Positions 9,123 to 18,109 of a stretch of 64,000 bases of DNA are shown piece by piece. Position numbers and translations under genes: made by a program. The notes under the pieces were generated by a model. That model searched no databases. It was given only the letters and a program-made list of their open reading frames with translations, and had not been told where the DNA came from. How positions within the stretch are numbered: the stretch's first letter is position 1; each line of letters opens with the position of its first letter. Origin of the DNA: Microbacterium album (lineage in GTDB: Bacteria; Actinomycetota; Actinomycetes; Actinomycetales; Microbacteriaceae); NCBI RefSeq assembly GCF_014643695.1, contig NZ_BMJY01000001.1, positions 372,001-436,000 of the forward strand. Reading direction: 5' to 3'.

Positions 9123-10019
9123 TCAGGAGGCGGGGGCTCCGCTCTCCGGACCCGTGGCGATCGGTACGCGCACGGCGGAGCCCCACTCCGTCCACGATCC
9201 GTCGTAGTTGCGGACGCGCTCGAAGCCGAGCAGGTGCTTGAGCACGAACCACGTGTGGCTGGACCGCTCGCCGATGCGGCAGTAGGCGACGATGTCGTCG
9301 TCCTCGGTCAGCCCCACCTCGTCGCGGTAGATGGCCTCGAGCTCCGCGCGCGACTTGAAGCCGCCGTCCTGGGCCACGGCCTTCGCCCACGGCACGTTGC
9401 GCGCCGAGGGAATGTGCCCGGCGCGCAGGGCGCCCTCCTCGGGGTACGCCGGCGCCGTGGTCCGCTCGCCCGTGAACTCCTCGGGGGAGCGGACGTCGAT
9501 GAGCGGCCGGCCCAGGTGCTCCAGCACGTCCTCCTTGAAGGCCCGCAGCGTGCGGTCGTCGCGCTCGACCACGGGGTAGTCGGTCGCGGGCCGCTGCGTC
9601 GGCTCCGTCGTGAGCGGCCGGCCCTCTGCGATCCAGCGGTCGCGCCCGCCGTCGATCAGGCGGACGTCCTCGTGGCCGAACAGCGAGAAGACCCACAGCG
9701 CGTACGCCGCCCACCAGTTGTTCTTGTCGCCGTAGATCACCACGGTGTCGTCACGCGAGATCCCCTTCGCGCTCAGCAGCCGCGCGAAGCCCTCTCCGTC
9801 GACGTAGTCGCGCACGACCGGGTCGTTGAGCTCGGTGTGCCAGTCGATCTTGACGGCGCCGGGGATGTGGCCGGTCTCGTACAGCAGCACATCCTCGTCG
9901 GACTCGACGATGACGAGGCCCGGGGCTCCGAGTCGCTCCTCGACCCAGGCGGTCGACACGAGACGGCCCGGCTCGGCGTAGTCGGCGAAGGCGGGGGACG
10001 AGTCGAATTCCACGGGCAT
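9123..10019 (-). CDS. Sulfurtransferase (two-rhodanese-domain, thiosulfate/3-mercaptopyruvate type)
   Basis: 298 residues with two tandem rhodanese domains. The first (about 15-140) is inactive and structural; the second carries the active-site cysteine in [12 protein letters not shown], a CRIGERS loop more like actinobacterial thiosulfate sulfurtransferases (CysA/SseA group). It moves sulfane sulfur to thiol acceptors. The ATG is preceded on the coding strand by GAGGAGC. It is the first gene of a two-gene operon with the SufE-like protein. Confidence 0.9.
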   Translation of the reverse strand: MPVEFDSSPAFADYAEPGRLVSTAWVEERLGAPGLVIVESDEDVLLYETGHIPGAVKIDWHTELNDPVVRDYVDGEGFARLLSAKGISRDDTVVIYGDKNNWWAAYALWVFSLFGHEDVRLIDGGRDRWIAEGRPLTTEPTQRPATDYPVVERDDRTLRAFKEDVLEHLGRPLIDVRSPEEFTGERTTAPAYPEEGALRAGHIPSARNVPWAKAVAQDGGFKSRAELEAIYRDEVGLTEDDDIVAYCRIGERSSHTWFVLKHLLGFERVRNYDGSWTEWGSAVRVPIATGPESGAPAS

Positions 10020-10187
10020 GGATGCTCCTCAGCGTTCGGGTGCCGACGCCGGCGATGAACCGGGCCGGGACGGTCGCGATGCGGGACGGAACTAGGCTGT
10101 GTGCGTCCCACTGTCGAGCGTAGGCGCCGCCGAGCACGCGCGCACCGGCGCCGGCGCTCAGCGCGTAACGATCGGAAACCTGCTGCC

Positions 10188-11207
10188 ATGACCTCTTCCG
10201 CGACCGGCATCGTGCATCTCACAGAGCGCCAGCCCCAGCTGTCCGGCGAGGAGATGCTGGCGAGCCTGGTGCCGCCGCCGCAGTTCGACGACGCGACCTT
10301 CGAGTCGTACCGCGCCGATCCCGCCTACCCCTCGCAGCAGGAAGCCAAGGAGCTGCTCGTCACGTTCGCGGTCGGTGCGCCGCCCGCGAAGCGGGGCGGC
10401 CTCTTCTCCCGGCGGCCGAAGACGCCCGAGGTCAAGCCCGGGGTCTACCTGGATGGAGGGTTCGGCGTCGGCAAGACGCACCTGCTGGCATCCATCTACC
10501 ACGCCGTGCCCGCGCGGCGGAAGTACTTCGGATCGTTCATCGAGTACACGGCGCTCGTGGGCGCGCTCGGCTACAAGAACACCGTGGATCTGCTGCGCGG
10601 ATCGGCGCTGCTGTGCATCGACGAGTTCGAGCTGGACGACCCGGGCGACACGATGGTCATGACGCGTCTGCTCGGCGAGCTCGTCGCGAGCGGGACACGG
10701 CTGGCCGCCACGAGCAACACGCCGCCCAACGCCCTCGGCGAAGGGCGTTTCGCGGCCCAGGACTTCCTGCGGGAGATCCACGCCATGGCGGACAGCTTCC
10801 AGACGATCCGCATCGACGGCGTGGACTTCCGTCAGCGCTCGCTCGACGGGAGCGCGCCCGTGCTGGAGGACGGCGCGTACGCGGAGTCGCTGGCGCGTTT
10901 CGGCACCGCGAGCGACGATGCCTTCGACGCCCTCATCGACCACCTGGCACGCGTGCACCCCTCTCGCTACATCCGGCTGATCGACGGCGTCGACGCCATC
11001 GGTCTTCGCGCCGTCCGCCAGCTCCAGGACCAGTCGGAGGCGCTGCGCTTCGTCGCGTTCGTGGATCGCGTCTACGACGCGCAGCTGCCCGTGCGCGCCA
11101 CCGGGCTGCCGCTGGACGAGGTCTTCAGCCCGGAGATGCTGGGCGGCGGCTACCGCAAGAAGTACCTGCGCGCGATCTCGCGGCTGGTCGCCTCCACCAA
11201 CTCCTGA
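10188..11207 (+). CDS. zapE: Cell division protein ZapE / AFG1-family ATPase
   Basis: 339 residues from the ATG at 10188 (MTSSATGIVHL); upstream in-frame codons look non-coding. AFG1-like P-loop ATPase with Walker A in GGFGVGKTHLL and Walker B in LLCIDEFELDD. In E. coli ZapE acts at the Z-ring; the actinobacterial role is not known. It is a single gene, divergent from the sulfurtransferase across a 168-base gap and upstream of amtB. Confidence 0.88.
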   Translation: MTSSATGIVHLTERQPQLSGEEMLASLVPPPQFDDATFESYRADPAYPSQQEAKELLVTFAVGAPPAKRGGLFSRRPKTPEVKPGVYLDGGFGVGKTHLLASIYHAVPARRKYFGSFIEYTALVGALGYKNTVDLLRGSALLCIDEFELDDPGDTMVMTRLLGELVASGTRLAATSNTPPNALGEGRFAAQDFLREIHAMADSFQTIRIDGVDFRQRSLDGSAPVLEDGAYAESLARFGTASDDAFDALIDHLARVHPSRYIRLIDGVDAIGLRAVRQLQDQSEALRFVAFVDRVYDAQLPVRATGLPLDEVFSPEMLGGGYRKKYLRAISRLVASTNS

Positions 11208-11229
11208 TCCCCCTCATCGCACGGACCGC

Positions 11230-11276
11230 GTAACGCACTGTTTACGCGGGCGAGGGTTGTGTAACCGACGCGAAAC
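11230..11276 (+). promoter_or_regulatory. GlnR-like nitrogen-control boxes upstream of amtB
   Basis: GTAAC (11261-11265), six bases, then GAAAC (11272-11276) matches the actinobacterial GlnR a-site/b-site pattern gTnAC-N6-GaAAC. A second, weaker copy is GTAAC (11230-11234), six bases, TTTAC (11241-11245). They lie about 120-160 bases before the amtB start. AmtB genes are classic GlnR targets in actinomycetes, so the context agrees; binding itself is inferred. Confidence 0.55.
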
Positions 11277-11363
11277 ACCGCAGGCACCGGGCGGGTAATG
11301 GCGCGTCGGAAGGATGGGGCCATCCGACGGGCACCCGTACCCGAGATCGCTCGTCGGTGTCCT

Positions 11364-11373
11364 GTTACACAAC
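11364..11373. repeat. Inverted partner of the amtB upstream element
   Basis: GTTACACAAC here is the exact reverse complement of GTTGTGTAAC at 11256-11265, which includes the GlnR-like GTAAC. The two arms are about 100 bases apart and this one is 20 bases before the amtB ATG, so it may be a second regulator-binding half-site. Confidence 0.35.
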
Positions 11374-11392
11374 ACTTGGATGAGGTTTTCTC

Positions 11393-12628
11393 ATGGATGC
11401 TGGAAATACCGCGTGGCTGATCGCCGCGACGGCGCTCGTCCTGTTCATGACGCCCGGCGTCGCCTTCTTCTACGGCGGTCTGGTCAAGGCGAAGAGCGTC
11501 GTGAGCATGATGATGATGAGCTTCGGCTCGCTCGGCCTGGTGTCGGTGCTCTGGATCCTGTACGGAGCCAACATGAGCGCCGTGTCGGGGGAGTCCTTCT
11601 TCGAGTTCGCGGGGAACCCCTTCTCGGACTTCGGCCTGGCCGGTATCGCCGACAGCAGCGACGACCTCCTGAGCACGACGTTCGGCGCGACGTTCGCGAT
11701 CATCACGGTCGCGCTCATCTCGGGCGCGATCGCGGACCGCGCCAAGTTCGGCGCGTGGATGATCTTCGCCGGCGTCTGGGCCACCCTCGTGTACTTCCCC
11801 GTCGCCGCCTGGGTCTGGGGCGACGGCTGGATCATGCAGCTCGGCGAGGCCATGTTCCCCGGCGCCGGCGTCGAGGTCCTCGACTACGCGGGCGGCACGG
11901 TCGTGCACATCAACGCCGGTGCCGCGGCACTGGCCCTGGCACTCGTGCTCGGCAAGCGCATCGGCTTCCAGAAGGGCGTCCACAAGCCGCACAACGTGCC
12001 GCTGGTGATGCTCGGAGCCTCGATCCTCTGGTTCGGCTGGTTCGGGTTCAACGCGGGCGCCGAGGGCACCGGGGCGCTGGGCACGGAGGACACGGTCGTG
12101 GGCCTCATCGTGGTCAATACTCTCGGCGCGACAGCGGCGGCCATCCTCGGCTGGCTGATCGTCGAGAAGCTCAAGGACGGCAAGGCGACCTCGGTGGGGG
12201 CTGCGTCGGGTGCCGTCTCGGGTCTCGTCGCGATCACCCCCGCGTGCGCCAACCTCGCGCCCGGCTGGGCCCTGCTGCTCGGCATCATCGCCGGTGCCGC
12301 GTGCGCCCTCGCGGTGGAGCTGAAGTGGAAGCTCGGTTACGACGACTCGCTCGACGTCGTGGGCATCCACCTCGTCGGCGGTCTGCTCGGCGCGCTGTAC
12401 CTCGGGTTCTTCGCGACCGGCACGGGACTGTTCGTCGGCGGCGGCATCGAGCAGCTCGTGATCCAGTTCATCGCCGCGATCGTCACGCTCGTGTACGCCT
12501 TCGTGGTCGCCTGGATCATCGGCTTCGCGATCGAGAAGACGATCGGCTTCCGCGTGAAGAACGAGGACGAGATCGCCGGTGTGGACACGGTCGTCCACGG
12601 CGAGGAGGGCTACGCGCTGGTCGACTGA
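11393..12628 (+). CDS. amtB: Ammonium transporter AmtB
   Basis: 411 residues with the 11-helix Amt/MEP/Rh profile. Pore residues are visible: the conserved twin histidines occur in GGTVVHINAG and VVGIHLVGG, and the ammonium-transporter signature is present around DYAGGTVVH. It imports ammonium across the cytoplasmic membrane. No PII gene (glnK) or glnD follows, unlike the common amtB-glnK-glnD order; a terminator and tRNA genes come next. GlnR-like boxes lie upstream, which suggests nitrogen-limited induction. Confidence 0.96.
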   Translation: MDAGNTAWLIAATALVLFMTPGVAFFYGGLVKAKSVVSMMMMSFGSLGLVSVLWILYGANMSAVSGESFFEFAGNPFSDFGLAGIADSSDDLLSTTFGATFAIITVALISGAIADRAKFGAWMIFAGVWATLVYFPVAAWVWGDGWIMQLGEAMFPGAGVEVLDYAGGTVVHINAGAAALALALVLGKRIGFQKGVHKPHNVPLVMLGASILWFGWFGFNAGAEGTGALGTEDTVVGLIVVNTLGATAAAILGWLIVEKLKDGKATSVGAASGAVSGLVAITPACANLAPGWALLLGIIAGAACALAVELKWKLGYDDSLDVVGIHLVGGLLGALYLGFFATGTGLFVGGGIEQLVIQFIAAIVTLVYAFVVAWIIGFAIEKTIGFRVKNEDEIAGVDTVVHGEEGYALVD

Positions 12629-12644
12629 CCGGCCTGCCCTCCCC

Positions 12645-12679
12645 GAGGGGCGTCGCGACGCAGGGTCGCGGCGCCCCTC
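12645..12679 (+). terminator. Terminator after amtB
   Basis: 15-bp stem with one G-T pair (12645-12659 with 12665-12679) and a 5-base loop, 17 bases after the amtB stop. Confidence 0.8.
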
Positions 12680-12796
12680 TCGCGTGCGTCTGTGGGGATC
12701 GCCACGCCCGCGTTCCGTGACGGTTCGGCGCCGCGGTCGGCATCGGGTAGTATGACTTCTCGGCCCGCACGGCGCCGACTCACAATTTCACAGCAC

Positions 12797-12872
12797 GGGC
12801 GATTGGCGCAGTTGGTAGCGCGCTTCCTTCACACGGAAGAGGTCATCAGTTCGAGTCTGGTATCGCCCACCA
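12797..12872 (+). tRNA. tRNA-Val (CAC)
   Basis: Acceptor stem GGGCGAT/ATCGCCC closes, the anticodon loop TTCACAC gives anticodon CAC (codon GUG), and the T arm GTTCGAGTC is normal. ACCA follows the acceptor stem, so the CCA end is encoded. TAGTAT at 12748-12753 is a possible -10 for this gene. A terminator follows at once. Confidence 0.94.
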
Positions 12873-12876
12873 CAGG

Positions 12877-12904
12877 AAAGGCCTCGGAGGAATCCGAGGC
12901 CTTT
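12877..12904 (+). terminator. Terminator after tRNA-Val
   Basis: Perfect 12-bp stem (12877-12888 with 12893-12904) and a GGAA tetraloop; the 3' arm ends in CCTTT. Confidence 0.85.
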
Positions 12905-12925
12905 CGCGCACCCCCGCGTGACACG

Positions 12926-13117
12926 TCAGTGTGAGCCGGGGTCCTTGGTCGGGTCGCCGGGGCGCACGTCGGCGTCCTCGGCGATGTCGATGCGCTTGAC
13001 GCCGTCCCGCTCGCTCACGACGATGCGCGGATCGGCGTCTTCCTCGGTGGCGTCGGGCGCCGCGGTCAGCTGGTCGCGGCGCTTCTCCTCGTCGGTCATC
13101 TCGTGCTCGGTGCCCAT
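12926..13117 (-). CDS. Small acidic protein, function unknown
   Basis: 63 residues, rich in Asp and Glu, with no Cys, membrane segment or signal peptide. Two starts are possible: ATG at 13117, or the in-frame ATG six codons later (MTDEEKRRD), which has a weak GAG-rich upstream. Codon use is like the neighbours (strong G/C at third positions). I do not recognise a family. It lies alone between two tRNA transcription units on the opposite strand. Confidence 0.5.
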   Translation of the reverse strand: MGTEHEMTDEEKRRDQLTAAPDATEEDADPRIVVSERDGVKRIDIAEDADVRPGDPTKDPGSH

Positions 13118-13217
13118 GCGTCGAGGCTACCGATCGGGCCGCGGCGGGGGAGCGGCTTGACAGCGCGCGGACACTCCCTCGGCGATCCCACGGACACGCC
13201 CGAAAACGCTCGGCGGT

Positions 13218-13246
13218 TTGGATCCGTCGTCCGCGTCGGCTAATGT
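13218..13246 (+). promoter_or_regulatory. Promoter of the Gly-Cys-Val-Gly tRNA cluster
   Basis: TTGGAT (13218-13223), a 17-base spacer and TAATGT (13241-13246) form a good sigma-70-type promoter 32 bases before the first tRNA-Gly. Confidence 0.65.
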
Positions 13247-13278
13247 GTAACAAGTGCCCGGTGCGAATCGGGCGCAAT

Positions 13279-13351
13279 GCGGATGTAGCGCAGTTGGTAG
13301 CGCATCACCTTGCCAAGGTGAGGGTCGCGAGTTCGAGTCTCGTCATCCGCT
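13279..13351 (+). tRNA. tRNA-Gly (GCC), copy 1
   Basis: Acceptor stem GCGGATG/CATCCGC closes, and the anticodon loop TTGCCAA gives GCC (codon GGC, heavily used here). The CCA end is not encoded. It is identical over 73 bases to the copy at 13598-13670. Confidence 0.95.
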
Positions 13352-13401
13352 CGAGTGCAGGGATCCCCTAGGATCTCGGCATGCGGGTTTCGATCCCCCG
13401 C

Positions 13402-13472
13402 GGTGGCGTGGCCGAGAGGCGAGGCACCGGCCTGCAAAGCCGTTTACACGGGTTCGAATCCCGTCGCCACCT
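13402..13472 (+). tRNA. tRNA-Cys (GCA)
   Basis: Acceptor stem GGTGGCG/CGCCACC closes, and the anticodon loop CTGCAAA gives GCA (codon UGC). 71 bases, CCA not encoded. Confidence 0.94.
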
Positions 13473-13497
13473 CGTCATAACTGAACAGCTCTCACGA

Positions 13498-13569
13498 GCG
13501 CGATTGGCGCAGCGGTAGCGCGCTTCCCTGACACGGAAGAGGTCACTGGTTCGATCCCAGTATCGCGCA
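13498..13569 (+). tRNA. tRNA-Val (GAC)
   Basis: Acceptor stem GCGCGAT/ATCGCGC closes, and the anticodon loop CTGACAC gives GAC (codon GUC). The anticodon stem CTTCC/GGAAG matches that of the Val-CAC gene upstream. CCA not encoded. Confidence 0.94.
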
Positions 13570-13597
13570 CGAGTCGGATCACCTGGATCCGCCTCAT

Positions 13598-13670
13598 GCG
13601 GATGTAGCGCAGTTGGTAGCGCATCACCTTGCCAAGGTGAGGGTCGCGAGTTCGAGTCTCGTCATCCGCT
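13598..13670 (+). tRNA. tRNA-Gly (GCC), copy 2
   Basis: Exact duplicate of the tRNA-Gly at 13279-13351. It is the last tRNA of the cluster; the next gene starts only 17 bases downstream. Confidence 0.95.
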
Positions 13671-13687
13671 CTGTAAGACTGATTCGC

Positions 13688-14071
13688 ATGAGCGAGAACC
13701 TGCCCGACGGCGTCGCCGCGTTCACGGAGCGCCTGTTCGACATGGCCCGTGCCGGCGAGACCGGGGCGGTCCTGGAGCAGATCGACTCCGGCGTTCCGGC
13801 CGACACCGCCGACAGCCAGGGGAGCACCCTGCTCATGCTGGCCGCGTACCACGGCCACGCCGACCTCGTCGCGGGGCTCGCGAAGCGTGGCGCCGACGTC
13901 GATCGCGTGAGCGGGCGCGGCCAGACGCCGCTCGCGGGCGCCGTGTTCAAGCAGCACGACGACGTGGTGCGCGTCCTGCTCGCCGCCGGCGCCGACCCGG
14001 ACGCGGGGACGCCCTCGGCGCGCCAGACCGCCCAGATGTTCGGACGGGCGCTGCCCGACACGTCCGGCTGA
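13688..14071 (+). CDS. Ankyrin-repeat protein
   Basis: 127 residues from the ATG at 13688 (MSENLPDG); the reading frame runs upstream into the tRNA, so an earlier start is excluded. Two to three ankyrin repeats are visible (GSTLLMLAAYHGHADLV, GQTPLAGAVFKQHDDVV, then a partial one). It is soluble, without signal peptide. Small ankyrin proteins of this type occur widely in actinobacteria with no defined role; protein binding is expected. Confidence 0.82.
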   Translation: MSENLPDGVAAFTERLFDMARAGETGAVLEQIDSGVPADTADSQGSTLLMLAAYHGHADLVAGLAKRGADVDRVSGRGQTPLAGAVFKQHDDVVRVLLAAGADPDAGTPSARQTAQMFGRALPDTSG

Positions 14072-14145
14072 GCGGGACCGCCGCACGGCCGGGACGAGGC
14101 CGCGCCCGGACGTGTCCGGCCAGCGGCGCAACCTAGGATGGGGGA

Positions 14146-16122
14146 GTGACCACCGGATTCGATCTGCACCCCGAGAAGAACGTCGTCGCCATCCGCGTCG
14201 ACGGCGCGCTGAAGGACCTCGCGACCGAGGTCACGCCGGAGCAGACGGTCGAGCCGGTCACGATCGACAGCGCCGACGGCCTGAACATCCTGCGGCACTC
14301 GACCGCACACGTCCTCGCCCAGGCCGTGCAGCGGCTGCGCCCCGACGCGAAGCTGGGCATCGGGCCGTTCATCACCGACGGCTTCTACTACGACTTCGGC
14401 GTCGACGAGCCCTTCACACCCGATGACCTCAAGGGCATCAAGAAGGAGATGCAGCGCATCGTCCGCGACGCGCAGCGCTTCGTCCGTCGCGTCGTCAGCG
14501 ACGACGAGGCGCGGGCCGAGCTGGCGGGCGAGCCGTTCAAGCTCGAGCTGATCGGCCTCAAGGGCGGCAAGAAGGAAGCCGCGGAGGGCGCCGGCGTCGA
14601 GGTCGGCGAGGGCGAGCTGACGATCTACGACAACGTCGACGGCCGCACCGGCGAGACCGTGTGGAAAGACCTGTGCCGGGGTCCCCACGTGCCGACCACG
14701 CGCATGATCGGCAACGGCTGGGACATCCTCCGCGTCGCGGGCGCCTACTGGCGGGGCGACGAGCGGAACCCGCAGCTGCAGCGCATCTACGGCACGGCCT
14801 GGCCGTCGAAGGACGAGCTCCGCGCGTACCAGGAGCGCCTCGAAGAGGCCGCGCGCCGCGACCACCGCAAGCTGGGCCGGGAGCTCGATCTGTTCTCGTT
14901 CCCGGACGAGATCGGCTCCGGCCTGTCGGTGTGGCACCCCAAGGGCGGCATCGTGCGCGGCGAGATGGAGCAGCACGCGCGCCGCCGCCACATCGCCGAG
15001 GGCTACAGCTACGTGTACACCCCGCACATCACCAAGAAGGACCTGTTCGTCACGTCCAACCACCTCGTGACCTACGCCGACGGCGTCTGGCCGCCGATCC
15101 GGATGGACGAGGAGCGCGACGAGGACGGAAACGTCACCAAGCCGGGCGTCGACTACTACCTCAAGCCGATGAACTGCCCGATGCACATCCTGATCTACAA
15201 GGAGCGCGCGCGCAGCTACCGCGACCTGCCCCTGCGGCTGGCGGAGAACGGCACCGTGTACCGCAACGAGCTCTCCGGAGCGCTGCACGGCCTCACGCGC
15301 GTGCGGGGCTTCACGCAGGATGACGCCCATTTGTTCGTCACGCCCGACCAACTCGAGGCCGAGACGACCAAGGTGCTCGAGTTCGTGCTGTCCCTCCTGA
15401 AGGACTTCGGTCTCACCGACTTCCGCCTCGAGCTGTCGATGCGCGACGACGAGAAGTCGAAGTGGATCGGCGACGAGGAGGTGTGGGAGACCGCGACGGA
15501 CGCGTTGCGCCGCGTGGCGCTGTCGACCGGGCTGGAACTGATTGAGGAGCCGGGCGAGGCGGCGTTCTACGGGCCCAAGATCGACCTGAAGGTGACCGAC
15601 GCGATCGGCCGCTCGTGGCAGCTGTCGACCGTGCAGCTCGATTTCAACCTGCCCGAGCGGTTCGAGCTGGAGTTCACCGACCGGGACGGCGAGAAGAAGC
15701 GTCCCATCATGATCCACCGCGCGCTGTTCGGGTCGATCGAGCGGTTCTTCGCGATTCTGCTCGAGCACTACGCCGGCGACTTCCCGCTGTGGCTCGCGCC
15801 CGTGCAGGTGGTCGGGGTGCCGGTCGCGGACGAGTTCGCCGACTATCTCGACGAGGCGGTCGGCCGCCTGCGCGCCGCGGGCGTGCGCGCCGACGTCGAC
15901 CACTCGGACGATCGCATGCAGAAGAAGATCCGTACGCACACCACGTCGAAGGTGCCGATCCTGCTCATCGCCGGCGAGCAGGACCGGTCCGCGGGCACGG
16001 TGTCGTTCCGGTTCCGCGACGGAACCCAGCGCAACGGCGTCCCCCTCGACGAGGCGGTCGCGCTCGTCTCGCGCGCGATCGAGTCCCGGACGCTCGTGCG
16101 CACGGCGGAAGACCTGTCGTGA
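14146..16122 (+). CDS. thrS: Threonine--tRNA ligase
   Basis: 658 residues, full length class II ThrRS. Order: short N-terminal TGS-like region, the alanyl/threonyl editing (SAD) domain with HSTAH near residue 50, the class II catalytic core (zinc-binding Cys in MNCPMH, motif 2 [10 protein letters not shown]) and an anticodon-binding C-terminal domain. GTG start; TAGGAT lies 6 bases upstream, a leaderless arrangement, although GGGGGA also sits there. Its stop overlaps the HIT gene start by 4 bases. Confidence 0.97.
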   Translation: MTTGFDLHPEKNVVAIRVDGALKDLATEVTPEQTVEPVTIDSADGLNILRHSTAHVLAQAVQRLRPDAKLGIGPFITDGFYYDFGVDEPFTPDDLKGIKKEMQRIVRDAQRFVRRVVSDDEARAELAGEPFKLELIGLKGGKKEAAEGAGVEVGEGELTIYDNVDGRTGETVWKDLCRGPHVPTTRMIGNGWDILRVAGAYWRGDERNPQLQRIYGTAWPSKDELRAYQERLEEAARRDHRKLGRELDLFSFPDEIGSGLSVWHPKGGIVRGEMEQHARRRHIAEGYSYVYTPHITKKDLFVTSNHLVTYADGVWPPIRMDEERDEDGNVTKPGVDYYLKPMNCPMHILIYKERARSYRDLPLRLAENGTVYRNELSGALHGLTRVRGFTQDDAHLFVTPDQLEAETTKVLEFVLSLLKDFGLTDFRLELSMRDDEKSKWIGDEEVWETATDALRRVALSTGLELIEEPGEAAFYGPKIDLKVTDAIGRSWQLSTVQLDFNLPERFELEFTDRDGEKKRPIMIHRALFGSIERFFAILLEHYAGDFPLWLAPVQVVGVPVADEFADYLDEAVGRLRAAGVRADVDHSDDRMQKKIRTHTTSKVPILLIAGEQDRSAGTVSFRFRDGTQRNGVPLDEAVALVSRAIESRTLVRTAEDLS

Positions 16123-16670
16123 CGGAGGGGGCGTCGCCGCTCGAGGACGCCGCCGGCTTCGCGGCCGTCCCCGACGAGTTCCAGCGCCTGTGGACGCCTC
16201 ACCGGATGGCGTACATCACCGCGGGCTCTGACGTGAACCGCGGCGCGGGCTGCCCGTTCTGCGCCGCGCCCGGGAAGGACGACGAGGCGGGGCTCATCGT
16301 GCATCGCGGCCGCACCGCCTTCGTGCTGCTGAACCTCTTCCCGTACAACTCCGGACACCTGCTCGTGTGCCCGTACCGCCACATCGGGCTCTACGACGAG
16401 GCGACGCCCGAGGAGGTCGCGGAGATCGGGGAGCTGACGCAGGTCGCGATGCGCGTGCTGCGCGGCGTGTCCCGCTGCGACGGATTCAACATCGGGATGA
16501 ACCAGGGGCACGTGGCCGGAGCCGGCGTCGAGGAGCACCTGCACCAGCACGTCGTGCCGCGGTGGTCGAGCGACGCGAACTTCTTCCCGATCATCGCCAA
16601 GACGAAGGCGCTGCCGCAGCTGCTGGGCGAGGTGCGGGCCGCGGTCGCCGGCGCCTGGCCCTCTCCCTAG
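16119..16670 (+). CDS. HIT-family nucleotide hydrolase/transferase
   Basis: 183 residues from a GTG overlapping the thrS stop. The histidine-triad motif [10 protein letters not shown] is intact. An upstream CPFC pair may bind zinc, as in the actinobacterial AP4A phosphorylase-like HIT proteins. Likely substrates are dinucleoside polyphosphates or AMP conjugates. ThrS-HIT coupling is conserved in actinobacteria. Its 3' end overlaps the convergent regulator gene by 4 bases. Confidence 0.9.
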   Translation: MTEGASPLEDAAGFAAVPDEFQRLWTPHRMAYITAGSDVNRGAGCPFCAAPGKDDEAGLIVHRGRTAFVLLNLFPYNSGHLLVCPYRHIGLYDEATPEEVAEIGELTQVAMRVLRGVSRCDGFNIGMNQGHVAGAGVEEHLHQHVVPRWSSDANFFPIIAKTKALPQLLGEVRAAVAGAWPSP

Positions 16671-18013
16671 GCGCGCACGGCCGCGACCGCCGCAGCCAGG
16701 TCCGCCGCCAGGGTGTCGGCCTCCGCGTCGTCGAGCGCGTGGACGGTCAGGCGCAGGTGGCGGGAAGGATCCGAGCGGTCGCCGAGCAGGAACTCGTCAC
16801 CCGTGCGCGCCAGCCACCCTCGGCGCATGAGCTGTTCGGAGACCGACCGGGCGGCGGCGGGCAGCTCGACCCACAGACTCAGGCCGTCGCCCGCCGCGGC
16901 GGGGATGCCCCGGCGGACGAGCCGCGCCGCGAAGTCGGCATTGCGGGCGGCGTAGTGCCGCCCGGCGCGCGTGACCACCTCTCGCGCGTCCTCGTCGGTG
17001 AGCAGCGCGTGTGTCAGGCGCTGGAGCAGGTGGCTGACCCACGTGGTGCCGGGGCTCAGGCGGAGCGCGAGGCGATCCGCGGTCTCCGGATCGGATGCCG
17101 TGACCGCGAGGCACATGTCCGGGCCGAGGAACTTCGACACCGAGCGGATGAGCGCGAACCGCCGGTGAGCCGGCCCGATGATCGAGTGGTAGGGGTGCTG
17201 CGACAGCAGCGAGAAGTGATCGTCCTCGATCACGAGCACGTACGGATGGTCCGCGAGCACCGCCCGCAGCTGCTCGGCCCTGCGCCGCGTGAGGCTCGCG
17301 CCCGTCGGGTTCTGGGCGCGGGGCGTGCACACGACCGCGCGCACGCCCTCTGCGAGGGCGTGGCGCAGCCCCGGGACGGTCATGCCCTCGTCGTCCACGG
17401 GCACCGGCACCGCGCGGTAGCCGCCCAGGCGCACCGTCTGGATGCTGGCGAGGAAGCACGGGTCCTCCAGCGCGACCGCGTCCTCGCGCGTGAGCGCCTG
17501 GGCGAGCAGCCGCTCGAGGGCGTCGGACGCGCCGTTCGTGACCGTGAGGCGCACGTCTGTCGGACGGAGATCCTCCGTGAGCCAGGCCAGCGCCCAGGCC
17601 TCCAGCTCGCGATCGATGACGGGCTCGCCGTAGAGCACGGGGCGTCCGACAACGCGCGGGAGGACGTGCGAAAGGTCGGGGATCAGGGCGGGGTCGGGAT
17701 TGCCCGTGCCGACGTCGCGGAGCACGCTGTCCCGGGCGTATCCCTCCTGAGCGACGGGGGCGAGGTCCGCGACGCGCGTGCCCGCGCGGCCCTGCGTGAT
17801 GACGAGCCCCGACGCCGCGAGCTGGCGGTAGGCGGCGACGACGGTGTTGCGATTGACTCCGAGTCGCTCCGCCAGACCCCGCACCGGCGGGAGCGCAGCT
17901 CCCGGACCGAGCGCGCCGCGCTCGACGAGCGCCCTCACGCTGTCCGCGATCTCCGCGGCCGTGCGTCCCGTGATCGCCGGGCCCGCGGCGGTGGTGGAGG
18001 TCGTGGATGTCAC
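16667..18013 (-). CDS. pdxR: MocR-type GntR/aminotransferase regulator (probable PdxR)
   Basis: 448 residues. An N-terminal GntR winged helix (about 20-85, with GVNRNTVVAAYRQL as the recognition region) is fused to a fold-type I aminotransferase domain; the PLP lysine is in SVSKFLGPD. Such MocR proteins sense PLP. It is divergent from pdxS, so it is most likely PdxR, the activator of pdxST. The assignment to PdxR rather than another MocR protein is from context. GTG/ATG choice: the ATG giving MTSTTSTT is used. Confidence 0.85.
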   Translation of the reverse strand: MTSTTSTTAAGPAITGRTAAEIADSVRALVERGALGPGAALPPVRGLAERLGVNRNTVVAAYRQLAASGLVITQGRAGTRVADLAPVAQEGYARDSVLRDVGTGNPDPALIPDLSHVLPRVVGRPVLYGEPVIDRELEAWALAWLTEDLRPTDVRLTVTNGASDALERLLAQALTREDAVALEDPCFLASIQTVRLGGYRAVPVPVDDEGMTVPGLRHALAEGVRAVVCTPRAQNPTGASLTRRRAEQLRAVLADHPYVLVIEDDHFSLLSQHPYHSIIGPAHRRFALIRSVSKFLGPDMCLAVTASDPETADRLALRLSPGTTWVSHLLQRLTHALLTDEDAREVVTRAGRHYAARNADFAARLVRRGIPAAAGDGLSLWVELPAAARSVSEQLMRRGWLARTGDEFLLGDRSDPSRHLRLTVHALDDAEADTLAADLAAAVAAVRA

Positions 18014-18038
18014 GCCGCGAGTCTACGTTCCGCGGCGT

Positions 18039-18064
18039 GCTAGCGTTTGGCATAGACCAATAGC
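18039..18064. promoter_or_regulatory. Imperfect palindrome in the pdxR-pdxS intergenic region
   Basis: GCTA (18039-18042) … TTGG-CATAGA-CCAA (18047-18060) … TAGC (18061-18064) forms an imperfect dyad between the divergent regulator and pdxS. This is the natural place for a PdxR operator. The spacing between outer arms is not exactly symmetrical. Confidence 0.4.
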
Positions 18065-18109
18065 TTTCCGCGTCCGGACAGTATCCGGCGTCCACGAACG
18101 GAGATCCAC

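Noticed and set aside
12797..13670. tRNA cluster as an integration site of a mobile element
   Set aside because: No integrase, no partial tRNA-end repeat, and flanking genes are ordinary core genes; the repeated tRNA-Gly is a full functional copy.
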